Shown one piece after another: positions 7,872 through 16,424 of a stretch of 39,259 bases of DNA. The position numbers and the translations under genes are program-made. Source of the stretch: Anaerolineales bacterium (GTDB taxonomy: Bacteria > Chloroflexota > Anaerolineae > Anaerolineales > UBA11579); contig JAFGRA010000330.1 in NCBI GenBank assembly GCA_016935415.1, positions 1 through 39,259 of the forward strand, in the 5' to 3' direction. Every line of letters begins with the position of its first letter. Position 1 is the stretch's first letter. The notes below the pieces were generated by a model that was given only the letters and a program-made list of their open reading frames with translations, had not been told where the DNA came from and did not search any database.

Positions 7872-9050
7872 ATGGCCAACAAAATATTGATCGTAGATGA
7901 CGACATAGACACCCTCCAATTGGTCGGCACCATGCTTGAAAGACAGGGCTTTCAGATATTGGCGGCTAATAATGGTTTAAAAGCTATTGAACTCGCCCAA
8001 AAAGATAAACCCGACCTGATCCTGCTCGACGTGATGATGCCGGGTATGGATGGTTACGAGGTCACCCGCCGGCTCAGGACCATGGAAAACACAGCCTTCA
8101 TCCCGATCATTATGTTCACCGCCAAGGCTCAGGTAGATGATAAGGTCGAAGGCTTTGAAGCCGGGGCAGACGATTACCTGACCAAGCCCACTCATCCCGC
8201 TGAATTGATTGCGCGGGTCAAGAAAATCCTGACGCGTCCCAAAACCGGGGCATTAACGATTGAAGACACATCCCCCACCCTGGCAACCGGCCAACTGATC
8301 GGCGTGATGGCCTCGAAAGGCGGCCTGGGCGTTTCCACACTGGCGCTAAACCTGGGTGTGAGCATCCACCAGCAAACCGACCAGTACGTGACAGTCGCAG
8401 AACTGCGCCCCGGCCAGGGCGACATCGGCATTTACTTAGGCTATTCCCAGCCAGACGGGCTGAGCAACCTGCTCAAGAAACCGGCCGCTGAAATTCGCCT
8501 GGAAGATGTCGAATCCGAATTGATCACCCACGGCTCCGGCATCCAGCTTTTGCTTTCCTCCTCCCGGCCGACCGACATCGACCTGATGCAGGCCACCGAC
8601 CAACTCGAAGCGATCACCCGCCACCTGATCAACCTTTCCCCGTACACAATCATCGACATGGGCGTTGGGCTACCCACCGCAAACCAACGCATTGCCAAAT
8701 TATGCGACACGATCGTCGTGATCATCGAACCAAGTCGACACTCAATCACACAGACCAACCTGCTCCTGTCCTCTCTGGAAGATCTGGGCGTCTCGAAAGA
8801 TAAGGTCAAAGTCGTACTCATCAATCGCCAACGGCTGGAGATCACCATCCCCGCCAACCAACTGGCACAGCAAATCGGCATTCAATTGGCCGGAGTGCTC
8901 ACCCCCGCTCCCGAACTCTTCTACCAGGCTGCGACCCGCCACCAACCAGCTGTCAATCACCAGCCGAACAGCCTGGTTGTCAACCAGATCAACAAACTTG
9001 CCGACGGAATTGCGGCCCAGGATAAGGAACAGACAGCCCAGCGCACATAA
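7872..9050 (+). CDS. receiver domain fused to CpaE/TadZ/MinD-like ATPase
   Basis: The 392-residue protein starts with a complete receiver (Asp9-Asp11 pocket, phosphoacceptor Asp53 in LLDVMMPGMDG, Thr83, Lys105), then a ParA/MinD-superfamily domain from about 140 to 370. The deviant Walker A reads SKGGLGVST: signature Lys149 is present, but the P-loop lysine is Val154, as in CpaE/TadZ proteins where this loop is atypical. CpaE-like proteins act at the cytoplasmic membrane in pilus (Flp/Tad) or polarity localisation. No pilus genes are nearby. A strong AAGGAG site precedes ATG. The sirtuin gene follows after 12 bases, suggesting an operon. Confidence 0.9.
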   Translation: MANKILIVDDDIDTLQLVGTMLERQGFQILAANNGLKAIELAQKDKPDLILLDVMMPGMDGYEVTRRLRTMENTAFIPIIMFTAKAQVDDKVEGFEAGADDYLTKPTHPAELIARVKKILTRPKTGALTIEDTSPTLATGQLIGVMASKGGLGVSTLALNLGVSIHQQTDQYVTVAELRPGQGDIGIYLGYSQPDGLSNLLKKPAAEIRLEDVESELITHGSGIQLLLSSSRPTDIDLMQATDQLEAITRHLINLSPYTIIDMGVGLPTANQRIAKLCDTIVVIIEPSRHSITQTNLLLSSLEDLGVSKDKVKVVLINRQRLEITIPANQLAQQIGIQLAGVLTPAPELFYQAATRHQPAVNHQPNSLVVNQINKLADGIAAQDKEQTAQRT

Positions 9051-9062
9051 AGTCCACCCGCC

Positions 9063-9818
9063 ATGAAAGTCAAGCAAGCGGCTGACCTGATCAAACAATC
9101 ATCCAATACAATTGCGCTCACCGGTGCCGGCATTTCCACGCCATCGGGTATTCCGGATTTTCGCTCGGACGACAAGGGCTTATGGGCCAATGTCAATCCA
9201 ATGGATGTGGCCTCGCTGTCGGCTTTCAGGCAAAACCCGCAAAAATTCTTCGATTGGATCAGGCCGCTCTTATGCGGTATTTTTAACGCCAGTCCAAACC
9301 CAGCGCATTTTGCACTGGCAAAACTGGAAGCCGCGGGATACCTCTCCGGCATCATCACCCAAAATATCGATAACCTGCACCGGCGCGCAGGCTCAAAAAT
9401 AATTCACGAAGTACACGGCTCGATCAACACGCTTACTTGTGTAAGCTGCTACATCACTTACGACTCGCGCGATTTCTTCAAAGCCTGCTCCGAATTGGGT
9501 TTGGTGCCGTACTGTGAAAAATGCGGTCACATCCTGAAACCAGATGTGATCTTATATGAAGAGCAACTGCCGTATAAAATCTGGCAAGCTTCCGAAAAGG
9601 CCACCCAGGCCGCAGACTTGATGATCGTGATCGGTTCTTCGCTGGTGATCACGCCAACCGCCGCCCTTCCGGTTGCTGCTTTGAACAACGGCGCAAAATT
9701 GATCATGATCAACAATTCCCCGACATACATTGATGAACGCGCCGAAATCGTCATCAACGAAGATATCGGGCAAATTCTACCGCTGATTGCAAAGGAAATC
9801 CTCGGCGAAGATGGATAA
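9063..9818 (+). CDS. Sir2-family NAD-dependent protein deacylase
   Basis: Sirtuins remove acetyl or longer acyl groups from protein lysines while consuming NAD. All core motifs are present in this 251-residue protein: GAGIS (21-25), GIPDFRS (29-35), TQNID (99-103), catalytic His118 in VHGS, a zinc module with Cys126, Cys129, Cys151 and Cys154, and GSSLVITPTAALP for the ribose pocket. The position normally occupied by VxFGE reads VILYEE. There is no evident ribosome site, so translation may be coupled to the upstream gene. Its last eight bases overlap the histidine kinase gene, placing a deacylase inside a signalling operon. Confidence 0.95.
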   Translation: MKVKQAADLIKQSSNTIALTGAGISTPSGIPDFRSDDKGLWANVNPMDVASLSAFRQNPQKFFDWIRPLLCGIFNASPNPAHFALAKLEAAGYLSGIITQNIDNLHRRAGSKIIHEVHGSINTLTCVSCYITYDSRDFFKACSELGLVPYCEKCGHILKPDVILYEEQLPYKIWQASEKATQAADLMIVIGSSLVITPTAALPVAALNNGAKLIMINNSPTYIDERAEIVINEDIGQILPLIAKEILGEDG

Positions 9819-11007
9819 CCCCTTACTCGACCGTTACATCCGCATGGTGGAAGTCTCCCGCGACATTGCTTCCATCCTTGATCTCGACGTGCTGTTATTC
9901 CGCGTCGTGCAGGCCGCCGCAGACGTGACCGAAGCCACCGCGGCTTCGATCTTGCTATATGATGAAAGCAACAACCAGCTTTATTTCCAGGCTTCTACGA
10001 ACCTGGATTCGCATGTGATGCGCGGGCTGGTTGTCCCTGTAAAAGGCAGCCTGGCCGGAACGATTGTCACCTCGCGCGAGCCCCTGATCGTGCAGGATAC
10101 CGACACCGACCCCCGTCATTTCGAGGGCATAGGCCAGACCACCAACTTCGACACCAGCTCCCTGCTCGGGGTACCGCTCATCCACTACGGCAAGGTGATC
10201 GGCGTGCTGGAGGCTCTTAACAAACGGGACGGCACGTTCAACGCCGAAGACATCGAATTGTTATCCGGGCTGGGCGCGCAGGCTGCCATCGCCATCGAGA
10301 ATGCGCGTTTGTTCCAGCAAAGCGACTTGATCTCTGAAATGGTACACGAGCTGCGCACGCCGCTGGCCTCGATCAACACCGCCGCACACCTGCTGATGCG
10401 CCCGGAAATATCCGCCGACCAACGCTCCATGATGACGGAAACCATCCAGAAAGAAACCCAGCGCCTCTCGGAAATGGCAACCAGCTTCCTCGACTTGGCC
10501 CGCCTGGAATCCGGACGTTCGCAGTTCCAGGTGCATCCCTTCGAACTGCGCCCGATCCTGCTCGACTCGATCAACGTCATGCAGGGACGCATCACCCAGA
10601 AGGGGCTTAGCCTGGAACAATCCATCCCCGATGAACTACCCCTGCTGCACGGCGATGCCGACAAGATCAAACAGGTCGTGCTCAACCTGCTCAGCAATGC
10701 GATCAAATACAACCGCCCCGACGGGGTGATAACCCTGACCTGCCGCGTCGAAGACGAGCATGTACTCTGCGCGGTGGAAGATACCGGGCGCGGCATCTTG
10801 CCCGAACACATGCAAGGCCTCTTCCAGAAGTTCTACCGGGTACCGGGTTCGGAGCAGATCGCCGAAGGCACCGGCCTGGGGTTATCGATTTGCAAGAAGA
10901 TCATTGAAGCCCATGGGGGCGAGATCAAGGCAGACAGCGAACCGGGCGTGGGCACTACCTTTTCCTTCGTCTTACCTTACAGTTCCCCTGAAACACTCCC
11001 AGCCTGA
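9811..11007 (+). CDS. GAF-domain sensor histidine kinase
   Basis: The 398-residue kinase has one GAF domain (about 20-168), HisKA with phosphoacceptor His179 in SEMVHELRTPLAS, and a complete ATPase domain: NLLSNAIKYN, DTGRGI, FQKFYR and GTGLGLSICKKI. It has no membrane segments, so it is cytosolic. The ATG at 9811 overlaps the sirtuin stop by eight bases, and AAAGGA lies 14 bases upstream. An in-frame ATG at 9787 would extend the overlap and seems less likely. The receiver-CpaE protein two genes upstream is a natural phosphotransfer partner, which is inference from context. Confidence 0.95.
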   Translation: MDNPLLDRYIRMVEVSRDIASILDLDVLLFRVVQAAADVTEATAASILLYDESNNQLYFQASTNLDSHVMRGLVVPVKGSLAGTIVTSREPLIVQDTDTDPRHFEGIGQTTNFDTSSLLGVPLIHYGKVIGVLEALNKRDGTFNAEDIELLSGLGAQAAIAIENARLFQQSDLISEMVHELRTPLASINTAAHLLMRPEISADQRSMMTETIQKETQRLSEMATSFLDLARLESGRSQFQVHPFELRPILLDSINVMQGRITQKGLSLEQSIPDELPLLHGDADKIKQVVLNLLSNAIKYNRPDGVITLTCRVEDEHVLCAVEDTGRGILPEHMQGLFQKFYRVPGSEQIAEGTGLGLSICKKIIEAHGGEIKADSEPGVGTTFSFVLPYSSPETLPA

Positions 11008-11013
11008 AATAAT

Positions 11014-12759
11014 TTAGCGCGCACCCTTACGCCCAAACTGGCGTTCCAAGAGATCGATCGACAGGTGGATCATAGTCGGGCGGCCGTGTGGGCACGTGCG
11101 CGGTGCGTCGCAGGCTTCCAGGTCGGCCAGTAAGGCCTTTTGCTCCTCCATAGACAGTACCTGCCCGGCCTTTACGGCGGCGCGTTTACACACCCGGGCC
11201 ACGATCTTGGCTTCGATCTCATCCTGCAAGGGCGTTTCATCTTCCTCGAAATCCTCAATTACCACCCGCAAAGCCGCAGCCGGATCACTGGAGGCCAACA
11301 AGGCGGGCATGGCACGCACCACAAAAGTATTCGGCCCAAACGGTTCTACCTGAAATCCCAACTTACCCATCACCGGCAGTTGCTCTTCCAGCAAGCGGGC
11401 GCTCTCCGGGCTGAGCTGCAACGTCTCCGGGTTCAACAAAGCCTGGGAGGGAATCTGTGTATCGCGCTGCGCCATGAAACGCTCGAACAGCACGCGTTCG
11501 TGGGCGGCGTGCTGGTCGACCAGATACAACCCATCCGGTCCCTCGGCCACCAGGTAAGCGGTACCCACCTGCCCAATCAGGCGCAGTAGGGGTACGCCTG
11601 CTGTCGCCGCCATTTCGGGCTGTGCGGTGGGTGTCTCAACTGAAGTATCCGCCGGAAAACCGCGCTCGTCCCTGCGCTCCAGGTCCGGCGTTTGCCAGGC
11701 CGAATTTGTGGGCGGCGCGCTGCGCATGGTAGGCGGCATCCAGCGCATTTGGCCGGCCTGCTTAGGAACGGGCGTGTAGGCCAGCAGTGCGCGGCGCACA
11801 GAGCGCTGCACACCGCTGAAAGCGACATCCCGCTCATGGAAGCGCACTTCGGCCTTGGCCGGATGCACGTTCACGTCGACTTCTTCCGGGGGAATTTCGA
11901 GGAACAGCACAGACATGGGATAGCGGCCGACCATAATCATGGTGTGATAAGCTTGTGTCAATGCGGCCGTCAGGCTGCTGTCCTGCACCCAGCGCCCGTT
12001 GACGAAAAAGGTGATCTCGTTGCGGTTGCCGCGCGTCAGCCCCACCGGGCTGACAAAGCCGCGCACCGACAGGTTCTCATATACCGCGTTGACTTCCAAC
12101 ATCTGGCGGGCAATATCGGCCCCATACAAGGCTGCCAAAACCTCGCGGCGATCGCCGTTTCCGCTGGTCTGCACGCTCACCCGCTCGTTGTGCGAGAGGA
12201 AGAAACGCACTTCAGGATAAGCCACCGCGTAGCGCGTCACCAGGGCATCGATATGGCGGCGTTCGGTGGGGTCTGTCTTCAGGAATTTCAAACGGGCAGG
12301 CACGTTATAGAACAGGTTCTCCACCCGGATCACGGTGCCCACCGGGGTGCCAATCGGCTGCACTTGCCCGGCCTTACCACCTTCGACAACCAGGCGCGCT
12401 CCCGTTTCAGCCTCAGCAACGCGGGAAGTGATCGTCATGCGCGAAACCGAGCCAATCGAGGCCAACGCTTCTCCCCGGAAACCGAGTGTACTGACCCGGA
12501 AGAGGTCTTCGGCGCGGCTCAGTTTGCTGGTAGCGTGGCGGGCAACGGCCAGCACCAACTCTTCCGTGGGGATACCGGCACCATTATCGGAAGCCTCGAT
12601 CAGGCCCTTGCCGGCCTCTTCCACGATAATGGAGATTTCGGTCGCCCCGGCGTCCAGGGAATTTTCGACCAATTCCTTGACCACCGAAGCGGGGCGCTCG
12701 ACGACCTCACCGGCCGCGATCTGGGATGCAACTTCATCCGGGAGAATATGGATAGACAT
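11014..12759 (-). CDS. mutL: DNA mismatch repair protein MutL, endonuclease type
   Basis: MutL couples mismatch recognition by MutS to strand removal. The 581-residue protein has the GHKL ATPase motifs near the N-terminus (ELVENSLDAGA, DNGAGI, RHATSK, GFRGEAL) and a C-terminal dimerisation domain with the metal-binding endonuclease motif DQHAAHERVLFE, plus CKRAAVKAG and CPHGRP. These three C-terminal motifs mark the nicking MutL of organisms without MutH. A variable Pro-rich linker covers about 330-390. No mutS is in the window. The gene ends six bases from the convergent kinase gene. TATAAT lies six bases before ATG, suggesting a leaderless transcript. Confidence 0.97.
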   Translation of the reverse strand: MSIHILPDEVASQIAAGEVVERPASVVKELVENSLDAGATEISIIVEEAGKGLIEASDNGAGIPTEELVLAVARHATSKLSRAEDLFRVSTLGFRGEALASIGSVSRMTITSRVAEAETGARLVVEGGKAGQVQPIGTPVGTVIRVENLFYNVPARLKFLKTDPTERRHIDALVTRYAVAYPEVRFFLSHNERVSVQTSGNGDRREVLAALYGADIARQMLEVNAVYENLSVRGFVSPVGLTRGNRNEITFFVNGRWVQDSSLTAALTQAYHTMIMVGRYPMSVLFLEIPPEEVDVNVHPAKAEVRFHERDVAFSGVQRSVRRALLAYTPVPKQAGQMRWMPPTMRSAPPTNSAWQTPDLERRDERGFPADTSVETPTAQPEMAATAGVPLLRLIGQVGTAYLVAEGPDGLYLVDQHAAHERVLFERFMAQRDTQIPSQALLNPETLQLSPESARLLEEQLPVMGKLGFQVEPFGPNTFVVRAMPALLASSDPAAALRVVIEDFEEDETPLQDEIEAKIVARVCKRAAVKAGQVLSMEEQKALLADLEACDAPRTCPHGRPTMIHLSIDLLERQFGRKGAR

Positions 12760-12765
12760 GTGGCA

Positions 12766-12771
12766 ATTATA
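12766..12771 (-). promoter_or_regulatory. -10 box giving leaderless mutL start
   Basis: Minus-strand TATAAT ends six bases before the mutL ATG (12759) and no ribosome site exists between them. The geometry is identical to tilS and to the 29469 gene. Confidence 0.5.
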
Positions 12772-12872
12772 GTGGTTCTAGGCGCGCGGCGCAACACACA
12801 GCGTGGAGCAGTCAGCCCAAAGCCGTCAGCGGCCAGCTTTCAGCCGTTCAAACGAGTAGGGACAGACGTCCC

Positions 12873-12901
12873 TTGTCCGGCATATTCAAATCTGCGATAA
12901 T
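12873..12901 (+). promoter_or_regulatory. sigma70-type promoter for ferredoxin gene
   Basis: TTGTCC (12873-12878) and GATAAT (12896-12901) lie 17 bases apart. The expected start falls in the GGTAACTGACC element at 12905. This leaves a leader of roughly 100 bases before the ATG at 13007. Confidence 0.5.
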
Positions 12902-12904
12902 GCT

Positions 12905-12961
12905 GGTAACTGACCATTTGCTTCTTCGAATATTTCACCAAGGTGATGGACGCGGTCAGTT
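12905..12961 (+). repeat. GGTAACTGACC leader element, copy A
   Basis: GGTAACTGACCATTTGCTT begins here and AATATTTC follows at 12929. The arm AACTGACC (12908-12915) is repeated inverted as GGTCAGTT (12954-12961), so the early transcript could form a stem of 8 bp enclosing 38 bases. Related copies lie at 24443 and 29548. Confidence 0.5.
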
Positions 12962-13006
12962 CCTCGTATATCGTAGAGCTTATAAATTATTGAGGGTAGA
13001 TGCAAG

Positions 13007-13930
13007 ATGAAAAAATATCCGTTGATGAAACCGGGAACCCGGGCCTTTTTCCAGGAAGCCGACCAACTCCCCAATTACTCGCTTTTCGACCGCATCCACG
13101 GCTACGTTTATGGCCGCTGGACATACCACTACATCGGGATTGGTATCGGTGAACATTGGATCGCCAAACTTTTTCATAAAATCACCGCTTTCTTGCGCCC
13201 GGCCAAAACACAGCCAGCCGCATCCCAAACCAACGGCGGAGGCATGGCCAATACCTATCATGGCAAAGTCGTCCCGCTGGAAGCCGCCAAACAACTGGTC
13301 ACGGTGAATGAGGAAATTGCCATCCCTGACCTGGAACAAATCATCCCCTACCCACATGCCCGCTCATTGATCCTCAAGAACCCCGACCAGATCGCAGTGA
13401 TCGACTGCCCATGCCGCTCGGCGCGGGCCGAACCATGCCTGCCGCTGGACGTTTGCCTGATCGTGGGCGAACCCTTCGTCAGTTTCGTGCTCGAACAGCA
13501 CCCCCGGCGTTCCCGCCGCATCACCGGTGAAGAAGCGGTTGCCATCCTGGAAGCGGAAGATGAACGCGGCCACGTCCACCATGCATTCTTCAAAGATGCC
13601 ATGCTGGAACGTTTTTATGCCATCTGCAACTGCTGCGAGTGTTGCTGCGGCGCAATTCAGGCCCAGCGCTCGGGCACACCGATGCTGGCTTCTTCCGGGT
13701 ATATAGCCACCATCGATGATGAAATCTGCATCGGCTGCGAAACCTGCGCTTCCTACTGCCAGTTCGGTGCGCTGGGCCTGGCCGATTATGCCATGAGTGT
13801 TGACGTTGAGATGTGTATGGGCTGCGGGGTTTGCGTTCCCAAATGCGATCAGGACGCGATTGTGCTGGTGCGTGAACGGAGCAAAGGTGAGCCATTGGAG
13901 CTTTTCTCCTTGATTCACGGTGCATCGTAA
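13007..13930 (+). CDS. cysteine-rich 2[4Fe-4S] ferredoxin-like protein
   Basis: The 307-residue protein ends with two classical 4Fe-4S motifs: Cys241-x2-Cys244-x2-Cys247-x3-Cys251 and Cys270-x2-Cys273-x2-Cys276-x3-Cys280. Before them lie two more clusters of cysteines: CPCR...C...C (134, 136, 144, 150) and the dense CNCCECCC (207-214, six Cys). That makes 18 potential ligands, so one or two extra metal centres are plausible. Related unnamed ferredoxins with CPCR and CNCCxCCC occur in anaerobic bacteria. It is probably a cytosolic electron carrier or redox enzyme subunit, with partner unknown. No strong ribosome site precedes the chosen ATG. A perfect-palindrome terminator follows. Confidence 0.85.
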   Translation: MKKYPLMKPGTRAFFQEADQLPNYSLFDRIHGYVYGRWTYHYIGIGIGEHWIAKLFHKITAFLRPAKTQPAASQTNGGGMANTYHGKVVPLEAAKQLVTVNEEIAIPDLEQIIPYPHARSLILKNPDQIAVIDCPCRSARAEPCLPLDVCLIVGEPFVSFVLEQHPRRSRRITGEEAVAILEAEDERGHVHHAFFKDAMLERFYAICNCCECCCGAIQAQRSGTPMLASSGYIATIDDEICIGCETCASYCQFGALGLADYAMSVDVEMCMGCGVCVPKCDQDAIVLVRERSKGEPLELFSLIHGAS

Positions 13931-14061
13931 GGTGGGCGGCCACGGATCATCATTCTGATGATCACGTCGCCCGTGCATTTCAAAATAAAGGCGCTGCATC
14001 CATCAAAAACCATCAACTCAATAGAGTGCAAACAAAAAAATACAACTTTCCCTCGAATCAA

Positions 14062-14089
14062 AAACAGGCTGCCAATTGGCAGCCTGTTT
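14062..14089. terminator. palindromic bidirectional terminator
   Basis: A perfect 28-base palindrome (arms AAACAGGCTGCCAA and its complement) lies between convergent genes ending at 13930 and 14111. T-rich sequence flanks it on both strands. Confidence 0.8.
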
Positions 14090-14110
14090 GTTACTTTATT
14101 TCGCTTCAAC

Positions 14111-14731
14111 CTAAGAAATAGGCTGCTTCTCGATCATGATCACGCAATTCGGGTCACCCATAGCGACACACTCGGTCTCCTGAATGCGGTACTTGTGTCC
14201 GCCGGAGGCCCAATTCGAGGCGGCGTTCAACACACCAACTGCCAGGTGGCAGACCGGTTCTTCAGCCTTGCGCTCCCAACATACCGGGCAACGCTCGATG
14301 ATCCATTTCCAATGCGTATCATCCTCTTCGATGTGCACGACCTGGTCACTCACGGCGTTGAAGAATTTGCTAAAGAACACGATTCCAGCCTTCATGCGCC
14401 CTTCCATAGAACCAATCGCCATAGCCGCCTGAGCGGCTTTCTGCACCTTGTCGTACTTGCTCAAGCTGTGTTGGAAGGTTTGTTCGCCGCCGCGGGTGGC
14501 AAAAACGCGCGCGCCTTTGGAGCCATACATATCCCAGAGACCCTGCTGGATCTTGGCAACGTGGGAGAATGGGAATTCCTTCTTGATGTTATCTGCAGGG
14601 TAATTACCGATATACTGTGTTAACCCCACCAGATTCAAAAGCGCGTTCACGCCTTTATCCCCGAGGATTTCTTCGGCAGAGGTCAGAATGCTCCGCCCCC
14701 AGATATTAGGATAGAAAAATTCATCACTCAT
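14111..14731 (-). CDS. V4R-domain protein
   Basis: This 206-residue protein resembles the V4R (4-vinyl reductase) small-molecule-binding domain, seen from about 95 to 200. Cysteine motifs typical of the family are visible: CPVCWERK, PVCHLAVG, and ETECVAMGDPNC near the C-terminus. V4R domains occur in bacteriochlorophyll BchJ and in sensory or aromatic-degradation regulators, binding hydrocarbons or metals. There is no output domain and no pigment gene nearby, so a reductase role should not be assumed. The ribosome site is weak (GGGCGAC). It converges on the ferredoxin gene; a functional link is only positional. Confidence 0.8.
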   Translation of the reverse strand: MSDEFFYPNIWGRSILTSAEEILGDKGVNALLNLVGLTQYIGNYPADNIKKEFPFSHVAKIQQGLWDMYGSKGARVFATRGGEQTFQHSLSKYDKVQKAAQAAMAIGSMEGRMKAGIVFFSKFFNAVSDQVVHIEEDDTHWKWIIERCPVCWERKAEEPVCHLAVGVLNAASNWASGGHKYRIQETECVAMGDPNCVIMIEKQPIS

Positions 14732-14966
14732 GAGTCGTCGCCCAAAATACCCTTTCTATGCATGAGAATTTGTATGCTGCCCCTGACATACTAGCTTTTC
14801 CCAATTGCAGGGAATTACCCGACAATTCAAACAGAAAAAACTGGTAAATTCCGCACATACAGGTTCTCTTTGCTCAATGTCTCTTCGTTATTATACCAAC
14901 GTTCTGCGTTTGGGCTAGTAAAAGCGAACTATTATTTTTGTAATGTCGGGCGTCAGTTTTGGCACG

Positions 14967-16424
14967 TTATTTCACGATGCCACCCTCCGTGAGCTTACGC
15001 AAATCGCCCAAGGCCGCCTCGATTTCCTCAATAGTCACATTCCGGTCGGCGCGCACGTGCGGCAGCGCCCCGGCTTGGGCTTTTTCAACAGCAACCTCGC
15101 CCACAGTCAACTCCCGGCGCAGTGCCTCTTTCACCAGCGCGGCCCCGGCCTGATAACCGATCACAGGATTTAGAGCGGTGACGACGATGGCATTACGCGC
15201 CAGCCAGCCTTCGGCCTTCTTGGCATTGGCGGTCAGGCCAACCACGCATTTTTCGGTGAAAGCGCGCAGTGAGCCAATCGTGACTTGCATCATCTCAAAT
15301 AGATTATGGGCAATGATCGGCATCATCACGTTTAGTTCGAGCTGCCCGGCCTGCGCCGCCAACGAAACGGTGGTGTCGCAGCCGATCACGTGGAACATCG
15401 CCATATTGGTCATTTCGGCCAGCACCGGATTGACCTTCCCAGGCATGATGCTCGAACCGGGCTGAACGACAGGTAGGTTTATCTCGTCCAGGCCGGTGGA
15501 GGGACCTGAAGACAACAGGCGGAAATCATTGGCAATGCGCGTCATGGTAACGGCCAGCGTACGCAAAGCGGCCGAGAAGTCGATCATATCGGCCATCGAC
15601 TGCATCGACTCGAACAGGTTATCAGAGGATTGCAGTTCCAGGCCGGCAAAGCTGGAAAGTTCGGCCACCATGCGAGTGTGGTATTCCGGATGGGCATTCA
15701 GGCCGGTGCCGGTGGCCGTGCCGCCGATTCCCAGGCGGCGCAGTCCTTCCGCTGCCCGCCGGATACGTTCCCCATCACGTTCCACAGCACGCGCGTAGCC
15801 GCCAAACTCCTGTCCCAGGCGCACCGGGACGGCGTCCTGCAAATGCGTGCGCCCGGATTTGACAATGTGGTCGAATTCCACAGCCTTATCCTGCAAAGCA
15901 GCGGCTAATTCGTTGACCACATCAAGCAACTCTTCCAGCCGCCACAAACTGCCCAAGCGGATAGCCGTGGGGATGGTGTCGTTGGTGGACTGTGCCATGT
16001 TAACGTGGTCGTTGGGATGCACGCCGTACTCCCCCAACCCGCCGCCCAAAATTTGCGTGGCGCGGTTGGCGATCACTTCGTTGGTATTCATATTATGGCT
16101 GGTGCCCGCTCCGGCCTGGAAGGGATCGACCACAAATTCAGCATCCCACTTCCCTTCTACGACCTCCGTGGCCGCCTGGATAATGGCATCCGCTTTCTGT
16201 GGGTCGAGCAAGCCCAGGTCTTTGTTGACCTGTGCAGCCGAACGCTTGATTACCGCCATGCTCCAGACAAAAGCCCGCCAGGGTTTCAGGCCGGATACCG
16301 GAAAGTTCAAGACTGCCCGTTGGGTTTGTGCACCATATAAGGCCCCCGCCGGGATTTCGATTTCTCCGAGGGAGTCGCTTTCGATACGTGTTTCGCGTTG
16401 ATCGTTCACTTTTTTGCCTTTCAT
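14967..16424 (-). CDS. aspA: aspartate ammonia-lyase-like (aspartase/fumarase superfamily)
   Basis: The superfamily loop GSSIMPGKVNP (323-333) with its catalytic serine, and GRTHLQDAVP (191-200), are intact, so the lyase fold is active. The discriminating segments look like aspartase rather than class II fumarase: GAGTSHNMNTNEVIANRA (fumarases have GSGTQSNMN), HVNMAQSTND (fumarases have DVNRSQSSND) and SSGPSTGLDEINLP. Aspartase reversibly splits L-aspartate into fumarate and ammonia in the cytosol. Length is about 485 from ATG 16424. An internal GTG at 16409 has AAAGG in front and could be the true start. Automatic annotation as fumarate hydratase is likely and probably wrong. Confidence 0.8.
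   Translation of the reverse strand: MKGKKVNDQRETRIESDSLGEIEIPAGALYGAQTQRAVLNFPVSGLKPWRAFVWSMAVIKRSAAQVNKDLGLLDPQKADAIIQAATEVVEGKWDAEFVVDPFQAGAGTSHNMNTNEVIANRATQILGGGLGEYGVHPNDHVNMAQSTNDTIPTAIRLGSLWRLEELLDVVNELAAALQDKAVEFDHIVKSGRTHLQDAVPVRLGQEFGGYARAVERDGERIRRAAEGLRRLGIGGTATGTGLNAHPEYHTRMVAELSSFAGLELQSSDNLFESMQSMADMIDFSAALRTLAVTMTRIANDFRLLSSGPSTGLDEINLPVVQPGSSIMPGKVNPVLAEMTNMAMFHVIGCDTTVSLAAQAGQLELNVMMPIIAHNLFEMMQVTIGSLRAFTEKCVVGLTANAKKAEGWLARNAIVVTALNPVIGYQAGAALVKEALRRELTVGEVAVEKAQAGALPHVRADRNVTIEEIEAALGDLRKLTEGGIVK

Noticed and set aside
12862-12875. GGGAC-AGAC-GTCCC as a terminator
   Set aside because: Five pairs only with no T run; it lies inside the promoter region of the ferredoxin gene and may be a repeat fragment.
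11692-12900. 402-codon open frame on the plus strand
   Set aside because: It lies antisense to mutL, whose motifs are complete; the frame is His/Gln/Arg-rich and resembles no protein, a shadow of GC-rich coding DNA.
13958-14623. 221-codon plus-strand frame
   Set aside because: It spans a palindromic terminator and is antisense to the V4R gene, which has family motifs.
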